NCBI RefSeq assembly: GCF_032854445.1
Contig: NC_088304.1
Location: 23,297,513 to 23,361,512, forward strand
DNA from: Liolophura sinensis
Lineage: Eukaryota > Mollusca > Polyplacophora > Chitonida > Chitonidae
Direction: 5' to 3'
DNA: 64,000 nucleotides
Shown here: one piece after another, positions 62,013 to 64,000 of the stretch
How the letters are laid out: each line of letters begins with the position of its first letter
How positions within the stretch are numbered: position 1 is the first letter of the stretch
Notes under the pieces: generated by a model
What the model saw: only the letters and a program-made list of their open reading frames with translations
Databases searched by the model: none
Told to the model about the DNA's origin: nothing
Made by a program: the position numbers and the translations under genes

Positions 62013-62865
62013 CTCGATGTAGAGACAAAATGGCTGAGAAATCACTCCAAAAATAGTCTGTTTATTGCAACAGAAAATCTATGGTCTGAGTGATGCTAGA
62101 ATGAATTATTTGATGATAACATAACACCGCGTCATATTCAATATAATATATAGTTATATTATTGTAACGTTGGATTAATAGAATGTGTATGTTATATTCC
62201 GCACAAAAACGACTTCAAGCTGAACATTTAAAGAGCTACTTCAGTGTGAAGACCTGTATGTCTAAAAAGCAGGGAAAATGATAAGGGTCGAGATAATCTT
62301 AATTGCTTTCAAAAATTATAAAAAAATTGAATTGTATGAAAACGCTGTTGTTAGTTTCGAAGGATTATACAGAAACAAAAGTTTTCTGTCGTTTCCAGTT
62401 TACTTGGTATGACGTAAGGACTTCACATCGTACTTTCAAATGCGCATGACGTCATTCCAGCATAAATGCCTTGACGTTTCATCTTCCCGATTCATCGTCA
62501 CATAAGGAATATTAGCACGTCACATCAGGAAAATTTTACGGAAACTGCTGAAGATTTTGTTTCTGAGGACTCTTCACTAATTGGGGTTTAATAGTGTGAT
62601 TCATCGTAATAAATTTGAACCGTGCTGTGTTCCTTACGGTGTCCCTCATATAACTTTAAAGTAGCACTTTAATGAAATTAGGGGCGACAAAACACAATTA
62701 ATATTGCTTTTGGAGGCAAACGTTGTCCAGTAGGCCTATTTTTGTGTCGCAAAGAGGGACTATTGACAACACAACTCAATGTATTAACTGCGCGATGGAC
62801 TATTATACCATTACGCTATATTTACAATGTATGTAAACTGTGTGTTGACTTCAACGTTTATAGGA

Positions 62866-63231
62866 CCGGCCCGGATAGCACAGTTGTTAGAGCGTCCGCT
62901 TCGGGACCGGTAGATCCAGGATCAATCCTTGATCGAGTCACACCTAAGACTTTAAAAGAGGAAGTTGTAACTTCCTCGCTTGGCGTTCAGCATGAAGGAG
63001 ATAGTGCAACGACTGGTTGACCCGTATCAGTATAATGGCTCGGGCGGGGCGGCTTGCTTGCCTTCGGTAAGTCGTCTCAGTGAGGCAGCACTAAATAAAA
63101 GAGCGGTGGAAATCCGTCCTGCAACAAGGAGGCACATTACACGTACATGCACCCTAATGATTCCTTCGTCGTCATATGACTGAAAAATTGTTGAGAACGA
63201 CGTTAAACCCCAAGCACTCACTCACTCACCC
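62866..63231 (+). mobile_element. SINE-B reference copy, full length
   Basis: Head GCCCGGATAGCACAGTTGTT AGAGCG with box B-like GGATCAATCC, and body ending AACGACGTTAAACCCC before a CACTCACTCACTCAC tail. It is the best copy of the family in the window. Confidence 0.9.
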
Positions 63232-63235
63232 AAAC

Positions 63236-63430
63236 TTTTATACGACGGCGGCCAGCATTATGGTGACAGGAAATCAGACAGAGCCCGAGGGGAAACCCAT
63301 GACCATCCGCAAATTGTTGGTAGATTTATCACGTAGGCCTACGGCCGAAGAGGAGCCAACATGGGCTGGATCATTACGCCGAGCTGGCACGCTAATTATC
63401 TCGGCCCCGGTTACACTAAATGGTCCCACA
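63236..63430 (-). mobile_element. SINE-A, partial, abutting the SINE-B tail
   Basis: TATACGACGGCGGCCAGCAT through a decayed head with GGATCATTACGCCGAGCTGG. Its tail end is missing, where it meets the SINE-B tail. Confidence 0.8.
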
Positions 63431-64000
63431 GTAACTGCCAGCCCTCAATATCGAACAACCGCTTTGTCAGTTCACGTTAATATCTGGTATATACCAGTTA
63501 AACAACACAGCCATGTAAAGATTTTCATTACGTGCAAAAATAGAAAGTTATTAAAGCTGAAGTGTTGAGACAGATGACGGCGTGATATATTTAAAGTTTT
63601 TTTCTTGATTTTCTTGCAAAATGATTGATGTTGTTCGATCCTTTGTAAGACAAAGCGCTACATTTTTCCGCTCTGATAAGTAAAATCTCTTGAGCATTGT
63701 GTTAAACACTATCAAATCCCCGACTAGTCCAAAATATTCTGGCGGTAGCTTTCCGCAGATGTAGGCCTAGTGGGAAGCCTATATCTGCCATATATAACCA
63801 ATCAGACTCGACTTCATTTCTTATATCTAATGTCCAGATCCAAATGACTTGTGTATGACTGAGCTATATCTGTGATTTCGCACTACAGACACGTATTTTT
63901 TTTCTTGCAACAAAACAGAACAAAAAAGTAAATCGTGTCTGACAGTGAGCAACATGACAACGGCATGATTTGTAAATCAAAGCTGCAAGACACGAAAGGC
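63431..64000. other. No feature recognised
   Basis: AT-rich sequence after the last SINE; no coding or repeat signal seen by eye. Confidence 0.6.

Larger units (their letters stand above)
58791..62865. other. Downstream of SANBR, no gene recognised
   Basis: The first part is presumably SANBR 3' untranslated sequence. The 139-codon minus-strand open frame at 61848-61429 shows no family I recognise. SINE pieces are at 59430, 60505 and 61945. Confidence 0.6.

Overview
The window is animal nuclear DNA, AT-rich and full of introns, with GT-AG splice sites and many tRNA-derived SINEs. Those SINEs carry AAATAAATAAA or CACTCACTCAC tails, which I associate with molluscs and related lophotrochozoans. 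I read it as a mollusc or close lophotrochozoan relative; the species cannot be named from the sequence. Three host protein genes are recognisable. (1) The 5' half of a piwi-type Argonaute gene lies on the minus strand (six coding exons, 14606 down to 1356) and runs off the left edge. (2) A complete CD2BP2 homologue (GYF-domain spliceosomal protein) lies on the minus strand in four coding exons, 32124 to 26896, predicted 364 aa. (3) A complete homologue of SANBR/KIAA1841 (SANT plus BTB protein) lies on the plus strand in twenty coding exons, 33315 to 58790, predicted 705 aa. CD2BP2 and SANBR are divergent, with about 1.2 kb between their start codons. I joined exons by splice consensus, by reading frame across every junction and by agreement with the vertebrate families as I remember them; nothing was computed or searched. 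Layout: 1-14.6 kb is piwi, whose introns hold an intact 4-exon cut-and-paste DNA transposon (3760-7903, Sola-like, 4-bp target duplication), a decayed hAT element (10455-13117) and a pogo/Tigger-like element (13220-14344). All three sit inside copies of one SINE family. 14.6-19 kb is mostly unassigned. 19.35-24.45 kb is a decayed non-LTR retrotransposon on the minus strand. 24.5-26.9 kb is intergenic. 26.9-32.1 kb is CD2BP2, with a 0.7-kb near-perfect foldback element in intron 1. 33.3-58.8 kb is SANBR. 58.8-64 kb is intergenic with SINEs. The most unusual part is SANBR. Its introns hold a series of minisatellites (periods about 43, 114, 27, 74, 30, 33 and 70 bp). At least three arrays (exons 2, 10, 18) are tandem copies of the exon's own 3' end plus splice donor. 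One (exon 14) copies the acceptor side, and one (intron 9) starts at the donor itself and has extreme G-over-C skew. The gene therefore appears to carry repeated, mostly decayed copies of its own splice sites next to the real ones. Long open frames inside the 27-, 30- and 33-bp arrays are a consequence of periods divisible by three, not genes.
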